From NCBI RefSeq assembly GCF_001426565.1, contig NZ_LMFA01000024.1, positions 873 to 64,872 on the forward strand: DNA of 64,000 bases. The letters run 5' to 3'. Position numbers and translations under genes: made by a program. This document shows positions 9,155-18,071 of this stretch, one piece after another. This stretch comes from Rhizobium sp. Root482. GTDB taxonomy: Bacteria > Pseudomonadota > Alphaproteobacteria > Rhizobiales > Rhizobiaceae. Position 1 is the first letter of the stretch. The number at the start of each line of letters is the position of its first letter. The notes below the pieces were generated by a model. The model was not told where the DNA came from, made no database searches, and saw only the letters and a program-made list of their open reading frames with translations.

Positions 9155-10108
9155 TCACGGCCGTGGGACGTGCTTCAGCTCGGCGTCCGATCTCGCTGCG
9201 ATGATGTCCGCACCGCGCCAGAGTGTCTTCATCCGATCGACAAACCATTTTCCTGCAGGTCCGGGAGGCTGTGAGGGCTGGTGAAATGCTGACATCGTCA
9301 GCATGTATCCGGAAGGCGGCATGTCATCGACATCAAGAATCGAAAGTGTGCCGTCGTAAAGGTCCGTTTCGATCATGTGCAGCGGCATTCCGCCCCATCC
9401 GACGCCGTCCTTGAGAAAGGCGCGCTTGGTGGACAGGTCCGCCAGCCGCCAGGTCGCAGGCGATGCGACGGCGAAGTCTCGACCAGACGTCAGATCGGAT
9501 CGATCCGTAAGGACGAGCTGGATATGCTTCGACAGCTCCCGGCGGGGAATGCGGCCATGAAAGAGCGCGAGCGGATGTTGCGGCGAGGCGACCGCGAGCA
9601 ATGGAAGTTCGCCTAGGCGCTCGCTGACGAGCGACGGAAACGGCTGTGGCAATGGCGGCAGAATTCCAAGGCTGCATCGACCATCCAGCACTGGCTGATA
9701 CGCAGCACCCAGGCCTTCGACGAACAGGCGAAGAGGCGTCAATGGAAACTGTTTCGCGAAGTCCTTCGCCACGGCGCTTATAATTGTCGTCGGAAAGAAG
9801 ACGTCGATCACCACTGACAGCTCCGCCTCCACACCCGAGGTCATCGAGCGCGCCCGCGCCTTCAGCGTATCCACCCCGGCGACGATGTTGCGGGCGTCGG
9901 CAAGCAGCAGCACCCCCTCTGAGGTGAGGGACGGATACCGGCTCGAGCGATCGAAAAGCAAGACGCCGAGTTGCTCCTCAAGGGTTCCGACCCACCCGCT
10001 CACTGCAGATTGTGCCCGATTGAGCTTTCTGGAGGCGGCAGAGAAGCTACCCTCGTCCACCGCCGCGATGAAAGTCCGCAACTGGTCGAGTGAAACCCCG
10101 TCGATCAT
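9155..10108 (-). CDS. LysR family transcriptional regulator
   Basis: This 317-residue LysR-type regulator has an N-terminal winged helix-turn-helix (LDQLRTFIAAVDEGSFSAASRKLNRAQSAVSGWVGTLE) and a periplasmic-binding-like effector domain from about residue 90. It is divergent from an operon of an F420-type reductase, an SRPBCC protein and an SDR, which it probably controls. It is clearly related along its length to the LysR at 15571-16554: both share the pattern SGRDF/TRGRDF, GWGGMPL/GWGGLPY and a closing PPGPA motif. The two appear to be paralogues from duplication of a local module. Confidence 0.9.
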   Translation of the reverse strand: MIDGVSLDQLRTFIAAVDEGSFSAASRKLNRAQSAVSGWVGTLEEQLGVLLFDRSSRYPSLTSEGVLLLADARNIVAGVDTLKARARSMTSGVEAELSVVIDVFFPTTIISAVAKDFAKQFPLTPLRLFVEGLGAAYQPVLDGRCSLGILPPLPQPFPSLVSERLGELPLLAVASPQHPLALFHGRIPRRELSKHIQLVLTDRSDLTSGRDFAVASPATWRLADLSTKRAFLKDGVGWGGMPLHMIETDLYDGTLSILDVDDMPPSGYMLTMSAFHQPSQPPGPAGKWFVDRMKTLWRGADIIAARSDAELKHVPRP

Positions 10109-10121
10109 AGCTCATTTATCC

Positions 10122-10170
10122 ATCTTAAAATCAGATACATTCAATCAGAATATATCATCTTATCAGATGA
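10122..10170. promoter_or_regulatory. Candidate LysR binding region with two inverted repeats
   Basis: The divergent promoter region holds ATCT-N7-AGAT at 10122-10136, a T-N11-A type LysR box, and a perfect repeat TCATCT-TATC-AGATGA at 10155-10170. Two related dyads between a LysR gene and a divergent target is the usual arrangement of regulatory and activation sites. Assignment to the LysR at 9155 is inferred. Confidence 0.45.
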
Positions 10171-10258
10171 CAAACCAAGGCTTACGTTTTGATCAGCAAG
10201 CGATGCCGAAGGACGAGAGACTCGTCCGCACCGCAGACCAAGTCTGTGAGGAGTAAAT

Positions 10259-10861
10259 ATGACATATTCGATTATCGGAAGCGGCAGCGTCGGCAAAGCT
10301 CTCGCCGGCCGATTTGCCCGCAGTGGCGTCACCGTCGGTGTCGCGAACTCTCGGGGGCGGGAAGCCGTTGCTTCAGCGCTGACGGGATATGGCGAGGTGG
10401 TTCATCCGTTCAGTCTTAAGGATGCCTTGGCGGCCGACGTCATCATTCTCGCCGTCCCCTTCTGGGCGCATCTCGACGTCGCAAAGGCTGCTGCGGACTG
10501 GGAAGGCAAGATCGTCATCGATGTCACCAACGCATACGGCGTGCCGCTGTCCGACCTCGGCAACGAGCCCTCGTCTGCCGTGGTCGCCAGGTCGATGCCC
10601 GGCGCGCGTCTTGTCAAAGCGTTCAATCACTTGCCCGCCCACCTGCTCGCACAAGATCCCCGAACGGCCGGAGGTCGCCGGGTGGTCTTTCTATCGGGTG
10701 ACGACGACCAGGCGGTTTCGGCAGTTTCTGACATCGCTGGCAGACTTGGCTTTGCACCTGTGAGCCTCGGAAGGATTACGGAAGGCGGCCGCCTCGTGCA
10801 GGCGCAGGACAAGAGCTGGGCGCCGCTCATCTTCCAAGACCTCTTCAAGAAGGAGGGCTGA
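10259..10861 (+). CDS. NADPH-dependent F420 reductase-like dinucleotide-binding protein
   Basis: This 200-residue protein (COG2085 type) starts with a Rossmann fingerprint, MTYSIIGSGSVGKALAGRFA, followed by VIILAVPFWAH, KIVIDVTNAYG and VKAFNHLPA, all typical of F420:NADPH oxidoreductase-related proteins. In bacteria outside Actinobacteria these usually act on unknown NAD(P)H-linked substrates, since F420 itself is rare. GAGGAG precedes the ATG. It is the first gene of an operon with an SRPBCC protein and an SDR and has a paralogue at 17451-18071. Confidence 0.85.
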   Translation: MTYSIIGSGSVGKALAGRFARSGVTVGVANSRGREAVASALTGYGEVVHPFSLKDALAADVIILAVPFWAHLDVAKAAADWEGKIVIDVTNAYGVPLSDLGNEPSSAVVARSMPGARLVKAFNHLPAHLLAQDPRTAGGRRVVFLSGDDDQAVSAVSDIAGRLGFAPVSLGRITEGGRLVQAQDKSWAPLIFQDLFKKEG

Positions 10862-10864
10862 TCC

Positions 10865-11440
10865 GTGTACGATCATGTGATCTGGCCGGAACGCCACGAT
10901 CCGAAGATCTCGGCAATCTACGCGCTCAACGACATCGACGTGAAGGCCCCTGCCGAAGTGGTGTGGAAGCTGCTGATCGACGCCAGGAACTGGTATCGAT
11001 ATTTCCCCGCCGAAGACCAGGTCAACATCCGGTCAGGAGGCTCGGATCTGGCGCTGGGAACCCGATACAGCCGCGTGACGGTCGGCTACCCCATGAGCTT
11101 GGTCGTGACGGAGTTCGTCGAAAATCGCAGGCTCGCCTGGGCGACGACGGTCGATGGCGACACGACAGGTTCCACCGCCTACCACGGCTGGGTCATCACG
11201 CCCACGCCGGAAGGATGCCATGTCCTGACCCAGGAGACCCAGCAGGGCGAGTGGTTCCTCGACATGCTGGGACGCCGCCACCCAGGCGGCCTCTATCGCT
11301 ATCATCAGGATTGGGTCGAACGCCTTGCAGCCGCCGCAGAAGCGGCAGTCGCCTGTGCCGACGTCGAAACAACACGAGATAGGTTCGTCGTGTCCGCACA
11401 CGAACAACCTGAAGACCATACAAAGGAGACGACATCATGA
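10865..11440 (+). CDS. SRPBCC superfamily protein
   Basis: This 191-residue protein has a START/SRPBCC-like hydrophobic-ligand fold: IDVKAPAEVVWKLLIDARNWYRYFP in the first strand and helix, then LAWATTVDG, TAYHGWVITPTPEGCHVLTQETQQG. Such proteins bind or cyclise small hydrophobic molecules; no catalytic motif tells which. The start is GTG at 10865, three bases after the upstream stop, and its last codons overlap the SDR start as ATGA, so the three genes are translated together. A second family member is at 12315 and a decayed relative at 18072-18395. Confidence 0.82.
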   Translation: MYDHVIWPERHDPKISAIYALNDIDVKAPAEVVWKLLIDARNWYRYFPAEDQVNIRSGGSDLALGTRYSRVTVGYPMSLVVTEFVENRRLAWATTVDGDTTGSTAYHGWVITPTPEGCHVLTQETQQGEWFLDMLGRRHPGGLYRYHQDWVERLAAAAEAAVACADVETTRDRFVVSAHEQPEDHTKETTS

Positions 11441-12231
11441 AGATCGAACTGAAAGGCCGCAGGGCCGTCGTCACAGGCTCGACCGCCGGCATTGGCTTCG
11501 CGATTGCAGAAGGGCTCGCACGTGCGGGCGCGTCGGTCGTGATCAATGGGCGTGGGGAAGAGCGCGTCGCCGCAGCGTTGAAGGATCTTCGGCTCCGTCT
11601 GCCGCAAGCGGAATTTGAGGGCGTTGCCGCCGACCTCTCGACGGCCGAAGGATCATCCAAGCTTGCAAGCCGGATAACAGACACCGATATCCTTGTGAAC
11701 AATCTGGGCACGGCTCACCTCAATGGTTTCTTCGACCAGTCGGACGACGAATGGCTTGAACTGTTCCAGTTCAACGTCATGAGCGGCGTGCGTGCCGCCC
11801 GGCGCTACATGCCAGGCATGGTCGCGCGCGGCTGGGGCCGCGTGGTGTTCATCAGCAGCGAATCCGCAGTCAACATCCCGAAGGAGATGATCGACTACGG
11901 AATGACGAAGACCGCGCAGCTTTCCGTGTCCCGTGGCCTGGCGGAGCTCGTCGGCGGGACCGGAGTGACCGTCAACTCGGTTCTGCCTGGTCCGACACGT
12001 TCGGAGATTCTTGGTAACTGGATGGCTGCAACGGCGAGCGAGCAAGGGATCACTCAGGACGAGGCCGAACAGAACTTTCTCAAGACGATGCGGCCGACAT
12101 CGCTCATCAACCGTTTCACGACGACCGAGGAAGTCGCGAACATGGTGGTCTATGTCTGCTCGGAACAGGCGTCGGGCACAAGCGGCGCAGCGTTGCGCGT
12201 CGACGGCGGCGTCCTGCGTTCGATCTTCTGA
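11437..12231 (+). CDS. Short-chain dehydrogenase/reductase
   Basis: This 264-residue classical SDR has the NAD(P)-binding TGSTAGIG at residues 13-20, NNLG (89-91), catalytic serine region ISSESA near 140 and catalytic Y154-x3-K158 (DYGMTKTA). The GRGEERV segment after strand 2 suggests a preference for NADP. The C-terminal SGAALRVDGGVLRS is standard. AAGGAG lies before the ATG. It overlaps the SRPBCC gene by four bases and closes the operon begun by the F420-type reductase. Substrate unknown. Confidence 0.9.
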   Translation: MKIELKGRRAVVTGSTAGIGFAIAEGLARAGASVVINGRGEERVAAALKDLRLRLPQAEFEGVAADLSTAEGSSKLASRITDTDILVNNLGTAHLNGFFDQSDDEWLELFQFNVMSGVRAARRYMPGMVARGWGRVVFISSESAVNIPKEMIDYGMTKTAQLSVSRGLAELVGGTGVTVNSVLPGPTRSEILGNWMAATASEQGITQDEAEQNFLKTMRPTSLINRFTTTEEVANMVVYVCSEQASGTSGAALRVDGGVLRSIF

Positions 12232-12314
12232 CCCGTCAGACAAACCTGGTGCGATCGGCCCTGACCACGTGGCCGATCGGTCCGTGAATTCTCTCTAAAA
12301 GCAATGGATATAGA

Positions 12315-12812
12315 ATGTTCGAAGTCATCAACTGGCCGGCGGATATGGCGCCCAGCCGGTCTCCCATCCACTTTACAAACGAGCTCGAAATAGCGGTGTC
12401 GCCGACCACGATCTGGTCTCTCCTGACCGATCCACTGGCCTGGCCAAGCTTCTACCCCGGCGTTTCGCATGTCGATCTCCTCGACGGACACGAGACCATG
12501 CAGCTTGGCAGTCGCTTCGAGACCAATCTGGCCGGCCAGGACGTCTCGGCGTCGGTCGTCGAGTTCGAGCCGATGACCCGCATCGCCTGGGCGGGCGGCC
12601 CCAAGGCGTCGGCGGCCTCCAGAGCTTACCACGCCTGGATCATCACCCCGACCGCTGGGGGATGTCATCTGTGGACTGAAGAGACCATGCAGGGACCGCT
12701 TTGGATCGAACTGGCGAAGGAAGCTCCTGACATCTTTTGGAAAACTCATGAAAAGCTGCTTCGCGACCTCGCGGATGTAGCGGTCAAGCGCGAAGTGGTG
12801 ATGCAGGGTTAG
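12315..12812 (+). CDS. SRPBCC superfamily protein
   Basis: This 165-residue protein belongs to the same superfamily as the gene at 10865: NELEIAVSPTTIWSLLTDPLAWPSFYPG, then LAGQDVSASVVEFEPMTRIAWAG and YHAWIITPTAGGCHLWTEETMQG. The shared W.ITPT..GCH.. core shows that the two are paralogues. It probably binds a small hydrophobic ligand. It follows the SDR by 83 bases and may belong to the same transcript. The ribosome site is weak (TGGATA). Confidence 0.8.
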   Translation: MFEVINWPADMAPSRSPIHFTNELEIAVSPTTIWSLLTDPLAWPSFYPGVSHVDLLDGHETMQLGSRFETNLAGQDVSASVVEFEPMTRIAWAGGPKASAASRAYHAWIITPTAGGCHLWTEETMQGPLWIELAKEAPDIFWKTHEKLLRDLADVAVKREVVMQG

Positions 12813-12864
12813 AGCGGAGCAGCTTGCGGACATATCGGTGATGATCGCTGTGGGCGAGGCGGAA

Positions 12865-12881
12865 GACCCGTTTGACGGGTC
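12865..12881. terminator. Hairpin between convergent genes
   Basis: GACCCG-TTTGA-CGGGTC forms a perfect 6-bp stem with a 5-base loop in the gap between the SRPBCC gene and the opposite-strand monooxygenase gene. There is no T run, so this is a weak candidate for a bidirectional terminator. Confidence 0.35.
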
Positions 12882-12906
12882 CGGCCCAAAGCGGACTTAA
12901 CTCAAC

Positions 12907-13209
12907 CTAGACCTCTGTCAGGTCGCGTTCGTTAGAGGCGTCATACTTCCGGATTTGGCCCCGCATCCGCTCCTGCCATCGACGGACGAACGCGACGGTG
13001 TCGGGGGCATCAAGATGCGCACTAAGGGCGGATTGATCTGACCAACGCTCCGATATGAGCAACCGTCCGGCTTGCGGATCGTCCACCGCAGCGTCATAGG
13101 AAATGTTCCCGACACGCTGCCGTGTGGCGGAGGCAAGCACTTGCAGATCGCGTAGAAATTGCGCCAAATCAGCACGCTCGACGTGCATGTACCCTGTGAC
13201 GATGATCAA
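12907..13209 (-). CDS. Quinol monooxygenase-like (ABM domain) protein
   Basis: This 100-residue dimeric alpha/beta-barrel protein of the antibiotic biosynthesis monooxygenase (YgiN) type reads IIVTGYMHVERADLAQFL at its N-terminus and has the conserved NISYDAAVDDP and ISERWSDQSALSAHLDAP. Such proteins oxidise quinols or related aromatics without cofactors. The start is a TTG at 13209: GGAGG lies eight bases upstream and the family N-terminus begins exactly there, whereas an ATG start would need a 147-residue extension overlapping the antisense of the next gene. It follows the oxidoreductase gene by 64 bases in the same direction and is probably cotranscribed with it. Confidence 0.78.
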   Translation of the reverse strand: MIIVTGYMHVERADLAQFLRDLQVLASATRQRVGNISYDAAVDDPQAGRLLISERWSDQSALSAHLDAPDTVAFVRRWQERMRGQIRKYDASNERDLTEV

Positions 13210-13273
13210 AACATATTCCTCCGGCTTGCTGGCCCGACGGCTGTACTGCCAGTCGATCAGGGCCACGGGTGGA

Positions 13274-14290
13274 TCAGGCGACGATGAGAACAATCTTGCC
13301 TTGGATGCTGCGTTGGGAAGCCCGCTGATGAGCAGCGGCAGCTTCCGCCAGCGGATAGGTGCTGTCGATTGCGACGCGAATTGTGCCGTTGTCGAGAAGT
13401 CCACCAGCATCTGCCAGTTGTCTCCCATTGGACCGGACCTGCGTCGTTGACACGGTGATCCCGCGTCTCGCGGCTTCATCATGGCCCGAGAAGCCCAGGG
13501 GGTTAACCAGGAAGAGCGCTCCGCCCTGCTTGATGATATCCAAGAAGCGTTCCATGTGAGGGCCGCCCGCAGCATCGACCACGAGGTCCGCAGCCTGTGC
13601 GACCGCCTCAAGAGAGGTCGTGGTGTAGTCGATGAATTGATCAGCCCCAAGGTTGCGCAGGAGGGTCTCGTGCTTGCCTGAGGCCACCGCGATCACGCGT
13701 GCCCCTCTCCACTTTGCAATCTGAACCAACAGGTGCCCCACACCGCCGCCTGCGCCATTGACCAGCACCGTCTTGCCGTCGAGCGGGACAGGCGCATGAG
13801 GGAACGGCTGGAACGGGTTGGCTACGTCATGGCCAAGTTCGACCAGAAACTGCCAAGCGGTAAGCAGCGACATCGGCGCAGCGGCGGCCTGCGTATGATC
13901 GATCCCCGCGGGCTTCAATGCCAGCTCCGACGCGGGGACACGGACATATTCCGCATAAGCGCTGCTGCCTTTCATCAGGTCATCCGGAAACCGCACCATA
14001 GCGTAGACTTCGTCACCGACGCTGAATCCCGTGACGTCGTCTCCGACCGCGGAGACAACTCCCGACACATCCGTCCCCAGGATCAGCGGAAAAGTCGCGT
14101 CAGGCTGCCATTCCGGCGGCAACGCCCGATAGCCGTCACGCAGATAAAGATCCGGCGGGTTGAGACCGGCCGCGTGCACCCGAACGAGCACTTCGCCATC
14201 CGACGCCTCCGGCCGTGGAGCATCTTCGTAACGTAGGACCTCCGGGCCACCGAATTCGTGCAGTCGAACTGCTTTCATCATCTCACTCAT
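13274..14290 (-). CDS. NADPH:quinone reductase-like zinc-independent MDR oxidoreductase
   Basis: This 338-residue medium-chain dehydrogenase/reductase has the GroES-like N-terminal domain (MKAVRLHEFGGPEVLRYEDAP, HAAGLNPPDLYLRDG) and a Rossmann domain with NGAGGGVGHLLVQIAKWRGARVIAVAS near residue 165. The zinc-ligand cysteines are absent, as in quinone oxidoreductases (QOR/Qor2). I use the ATG at 14290, with GAGG five bases before it. It is divergent from a LysR gene and followed by a quinol monooxygenase-like gene, so the pair probably deals with quinones or electrophiles under LysR control. Confidence 0.87.
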   Translation of the reverse strand: MSEMMKAVRLHEFGGPEVLRYEDAPRPEASDGEVLVRVHAAGLNPPDLYLRDGYRALPPEWQPDATFPLILGTDVSGVVSAVGDDVTGFSVGDEVYAMVRFPDDLMKGSSAYAEYVRVPASELALKPAGIDHTQAAAAPMSLLTAWQFLVELGHDVANPFQPFPHAPVPLDGKTVLVNGAGGGVGHLLVQIAKWRGARVIAVASGKHETLLRNLGADQFIDYTTTSLEAVAQAADLVVDAAGGPHMERFLDIIKQGGALFLVNPLGFSGHDEAARRGITVSTTQVRSNGRQLADAGGLLDNGTIRVAIDSTYPLAEAAAAHQRASQRSIQGKIVLIVA

Positions 14291-14381
14291 CGTAGCCTCG
14301 CATGGAAACAAAATTTCTGGGCTAGACATATGAACTTCTGACTGGGTTGATAATCAGGCTACAGTTCGCTTTAATAGTGCC

Positions 14382-15284
14382 ATGAGGGAACAAGTCGGCT
14401 TTGAACGTTTAACTGGACTGATCGCGTTTGCTCGCGCTGGCTCTCTCGGCAGCTACACTGCCGCCGCTCGGTCGCTGTCCGTCTCCCCTTCGGCGATCAG
14501 CAAAAGCATCCAGAGACTGGAGCGGCGCCTCGGCCTGTCGCTCTTCACCCGAACGACACGCTCGCTCACCCTCACGGCGGAGGGACGCGACCTGCATGAG
14601 CGGGCTCTGCGACTGGTGCGCGACGCTGAAGACATCGAACAAGCCGCGAAGAGTGCGCGTGCTGAGCCCGGCGGAAACTTACGAATTGCGGCATCGCTGC
14701 CGATCGGCATACATGTCATCGCGCCTGCACTGACTCGGTTTCGTATCCTCCACCCGAAGGTCACGATTGACCTGCGATTGAGCGACCAATTGGTCGATCT
14801 CACCAAAGACGGTATCGATCTTGCAGTCCGGATTGGCCATCTTTCGGACTCTCGCCTCCTGTCGCGTCGGCTCTCGCCACATCGGCTGTCTTGCTATGCT
14901 TCGCCGGATTATCTTTCCAGATGCGGCACGCCTAAGCATCCGGATGAACTGGTCGCACACGAGACGGTCAATTTACGCTACCAGAACACGGGCCAGATGT
15001 TCCGTTGGCCCTTCCACATCGGCAATCGGGACATCGAGATCGTGCCGTCCTCTGGCATCGTCGTCGATGCGAGTGAGGCCGTTATCGCAGCGGTCGCCGC
15101 AGGGGCGGGTATCGGGATCGCGGCAGACTTCATGGCTGCCCCTTGGGTCAAGCGCGGCGAGTTGATCCCGGTTTTGGCCGATTTCGCGGTGGAGCGCCAT
15201 AACATCACCGCAGTCTGGCCTGAAAGCCGCCGAACCAATCCGGCTGTTCGCGCTTTCCTGGACCATTTGATCGAGTTGTTCTAG
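14382..15284 (+). CDS. LysR family transcriptional regulator
   Basis: This 300-residue LysR regulator has the helix-turn-helix [36 protein letters not shown] and the CrgA-like effector domain typical of regulators of oxidoreductases ([21 protein letters not shown]). It is divergent from the quinone reductase gene across 91 bases and probably controls it. It belongs to a different LysR subgroup from those at 9155 and 15571. The 286 bases between this gene and the next hold no recognised feature. Confidence 0.9.
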   Translation: MREQVGFERLTGLIAFARAGSLGSYTAAARSLSVSPSAISKSIQRLERRLGLSLFTRTTRSLTLTAEGRDLHERALRLVRDAEDIEQAAKSARAEPGGNLRIAASLPIGIHVIAPALTRFRILHPKVTIDLRLSDQLVDLTKDGIDLAVRIGHLSDSRLLSRRLSPHRLSCYASPDYLSRCGTPKHPDELVAHETVNLRYQNTGQMFRWPFHIGNRDIEIVPSSGIVVDASEAVIAAVAAGAGIGIAADFMAAPWVKRGELIPVLADFAVERHNITAVWPESRRTNPAVRAFLDHLIELF

Positions 15285-15570
15285 CCGAACCAGCATGCTC
15301 TTGTGACGCATCAGCGTTGTTGTAGGAAGCTTAGCCAGAGAGAGATATTCGGTTCTCCCACACGGCTGCCGTGCCGCCAAAATCAATTTCCGCAGGATGC
15401 TGCATGCCGGGCTCGTCTCACCGTGCTGAGATGTGGGCAAGTGTTATGGGCGGATTGCGGTAGCGACATCGTCCATCCTCACGCGTTGCCGTGAGTGGTA
15501 CTGGCGGACTGGCATTTTGGAATGAGGGTGGCGTGAATTGGACAAACGCACCGCCTGTCGCCTTTTGTGG

Positions 15571-16554
15571 TCAGCTTCCATCGCGGGAAGCCGCTCCATG
15601 CGATGAACGATAGCCCTGAACGATCGGCTCGTCGGAGTGCTGCTTGCACGCCGCCTCCACCTGCAACAGGATAGTCCGGAACCGCTCGATCATCCACGCC
15701 GTTGCGGGGCCGGGTGGTCGTGCGACGTGATGCATGGCGACCAGCGCGAATTTTTGTATCGGGTAGTCCTCAAGGTCGAGGAGGATCAGCCGGCCGTCGT
15801 GAATGTCCCTGGATACTTTTGCATAGGGCAGACCGCCCCAACCGTGGCCGGCGAGCGTGAGCTCGTGTTTAAGACCCATATCTGTCATACGCCATGTGCG
15901 ATCCCCGATGACGCCGAAGTCGCGGCCGCGCGTCTGGTCGGTGACGTCGGTGATGACGATCTGTGTATACTGGCGTGCGACCGAGCGTGGGATCGGCGTC
16001 TGTGCCAGGGCAAGCGGATGCGATGGCGCCGCCACTGGCACGAGCGACGCGAAACCCATCGGCTGGAGCACGACCCGCCTGTCGCCACGGTTCGGTTCGC
16101 CACCGAAGCCGACATGAGCGATCCGCCTGGCGACCTGGTCGTAAACGACACCGATCGAGCCGACATGGAGACGGATGTCAACGGTGGGGAAATTCTCTTC
16201 GAACGTCGAAAGCAGCATGGACAGCACCTGCGTCGGCACGGTCGGATCGACCGCTGCAACGATCTCGGCCTCCAGTCCCTGTTGTAGGGCGCGAGTACGG
16301 GCCCGAAGTCCATCTAGCCCGGAAAGAATCCTTCGTGCATCCATGAGTAGCGCCGTTCCTGCCTCCGTAAGCCGGGGTTGTCGCGTGCCGTGGCGTTCGA
16401 ACAACTTGACCTGAAGCTGGTCCTCGAGATTGGCGATCGCATAACTGACGACGGACTGCGAGCGCTTCAGACGGCGCGCAGCTGCTGAAAAGCCGCCGCT
16501 GTCGGCGACTTCCGCAAAGATCGTCAGTTGATCAAGCGTAGGATATGCTTCCAT
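15571..16554 (-). CDS. LysR family transcriptional regulator
   Basis: This 327-residue LysR regulator has the N-terminal helix-turn-helix LDQLTIFAEVADSGGFSAAARRLKRSQSVVSYAIANLE and an effector domain sharing TRGRDFGV, GWGGLPY and VARPPGPATAW with the LysR at 9155. It is divergent from an FMN azoreductase gene and probably controls it and the F420-type reductase beyond. The similarity of both regulators and of their target sets suggests a duplicated module. Confidence 0.9.
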   Translation of the reverse strand: MEAYPTLDQLTIFAEVADSGGFSAAARRLKRSQSVVSYAIANLEDQLQVKLFERHGTRQPRLTEAGTALLMDARRILSGLDGLRARTRALQQGLEAEIVAAVDPTVPTQVLSMLLSTFEENFPTVDIRLHVGSIGVVYDQVARRIAHVGFGGEPNRGDRRVVLQPMGFASLVPVAAPSHPLALAQTPIPRSVARQYTQIVITDVTDQTRGRDFGVIGDRTWRMTDMGLKHELTLAGHGWGGLPYAKVSRDIHDGRLILLDLEDYPIQKFALVAMHHVARPPGPATAWMIERFRTILLQVEAACKQHSDEPIVQGYRSSHGAASRDGS

Positions 16555-16674
16555 CTATTTTCTCGATCGAAACTACCTATATTTTACCTGTTTTACAGAT
16601 GAGTGTCGAGTGCCATCCTTCGCTCCAGAGAACGTCACGACCCGCGTGGCGGCGATATACGAAGGAGCCATACC

Positions 16675-17304
16675 ATGTCGTCCATCCTTCTCGTCACATC
16701 GAGCCCGCGTGCTAGCGCCTCGATATCGACCCGCACAGCCACGAAGCTCGCGGAACGGCTCGCCGCCTCCCGGCCCGGAACGAAGATCGCCCATCGCGAT
16801 CTCGTTACCGCACCGCTGCCGCATATCGACGGTGACTTCCTCGGCGGGCTCTTTTCTCCCGAAGGTGAGCGCAGTGCCGTCCAGCAGACGCTTGTCGATG
16901 CTTCCGACCAGGCCGCGGAGGAACTGCTTGCCGCCGATACGGTCGTGATCGGGGCGGGAATGATAAACTTTTCCATCCCGTCGGCCCTGAAGTCCTGGTT
17001 CGACTATGTGGCGCGCGCAGGCAAGACCTTCCGCTATTCCGAGAGCGGACCGGAAGGTTTGGTCAAGGGCAAGAGGGTCTATGTGATCCTTGCCTCGAAG
17101 GGCATCTACACCAATGGTGGTCCGGTCGCCCCGATGGACCATGCCCGGCCCTATCTCAAGACCATGCTCGGCTTTCTCGGCATGACCGATGTCGAGTTCA
17201 TCGACATCGAGGGCGTCGGTCTCGGACTCGAGCCTGACGAAGATATCCTCGATCGTGCCGAGCGCCGCATCGACGTTGCAGCAGATCCAGCATTGGCTGC
17301 ATGA
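16675..17304 (+). CDS. azoR: FMN-dependent NADH-azoreductase
   Basis: This 209-residue flavodoxin-like fold protein has the FMN phosphate loop SSPRASASIS at residues 9-18, then MINFSIPSALKSWFDYVARAGKTFRYSESGPEGL, the isoalloxazine-contact region of AzoR/AcpD, and LASKGIYTNGGP. It reduces quinones and azo bonds with NAD(P)H by a two-electron route, protecting against electrophiles. GAAGGAG stands eight bases before the ATG at 16675. It is divergent from the LysR at 15571 and followed by an F420-type reductase. Confidence 0.92.
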   Translation: MSSILLVTSSPRASASISTRTATKLAERLAASRPGTKIAHRDLVTAPLPHIDGDFLGGLFSPEGERSAVQQTLVDASDQAAEELLAADTVVIGAGMINFSIPSALKSWFDYVARAGKTFRYSESGPEGLVKGKRVYVILASKGIYTNGGPVAPMDHARPYLKTMLGFLGMTDVEFIDIEGVGLGLEPDEDILDRAERRIDVAADPALAA

Positions 17305-17450
17305 CGCCACGCCCACGGATGAGCGGCCGGTGTCACGCCGGCCGATGCTTTTCCAGGAAGTGCCGATCGGTCGTCATTCGCCGCAAAGGGGAGGCGCTTC
17401 CTCCGCTTGGAAACCACCGGCAATACCGCCCACTCAATAGGAGACTGCAC

Positions 17451-18071
17451 ATGAGCACTATCAGCATCATCGGCTCAGGAACCATGGCCGCCGCGATCGC
17501 GGGCCGTACTGCCAAGGCCGGACACACCGTCGAGGTTGTCAGCCGGGACTCCGCCAAGGCGCGGGCGCTCGCCGACCAACTCGCAGCCGGAGTGACCACA
17601 GGGACGTATGGCGCTGCGCCTGCGGGCGACATTGTCATCCTCGCCGTGCCGTACAGCGCTGCAGCGGCGGTCGTGGCCGACTTTGGGAAAGCGCTCGATG
17701 GTAAGGTGATCATCGACGTCGCCAACCCGTTTGCGCCCGACCTCTCGGGCCTCATCACGCCCCACGGCAGTTCTGGTGCCGAGGAGACCGCCAAGGGTCT
17801 CCCCACTGGGGCGCATGTCGTGAAGGCGTTCAACACGATCTTTGGCCATGTGCTTGTGAAGGGGGGACGGCTCGACGCGTTCATCGCAGCCGACGATGCG
17901 GAGGCGAAAGCGCACGTCTCGACGTTCCTCGAAAGTCTCGAGCTGCGTCCGCTCGACGTGGGCGGCCTGCACATGGCTCGGACGCTTGAGTCTCTCGGTT
18001 TTATGATGATCGGACTGGCCAAAAACGGCGCCGGCACCTGGGACTTCGCCATGAACGTCGATAAGGGCTGA
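17451..18071 (+). CDS. NADPH-dependent F420 reductase-like dinucleotide-binding protein
   Basis: This 206-residue Rossmann protein begins MSTISIIGSGTMAAAIAGRTA and continues with SRDSAKARALA, IVILAVPYSAA, KVIIDVANPFAPD and VKAFNTIFGHV, placing it with the COG2085 family like the gene at 10259. The dinucleotide site looks intact. The ATG at 17451 is preceded by AGGAG at suitable spacing. It follows azoR by 146 bases; its 3' end abuts a decayed SRPBCC gene on the other strand, so an earlier rearrangement probably joined them here. Confidence 0.85.
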   Translation: MSTISIIGSGTMAAAIAGRTAKAGHTVEVVSRDSAKARALADQLAAGVTTGTYGAAPAGDIVILAVPYSAAAAVVADFGKALDGKVIIDVANPFAPDLSGLITPHGSSGAEETAKGLPTGAHVVKAFNTIFGHVLVKGGRLDAFIAADDAEAKAHVSTFLESLELRPLDVGGLHMARTLESLGFMMIGLAKNGAGTWDFAMNVDKG

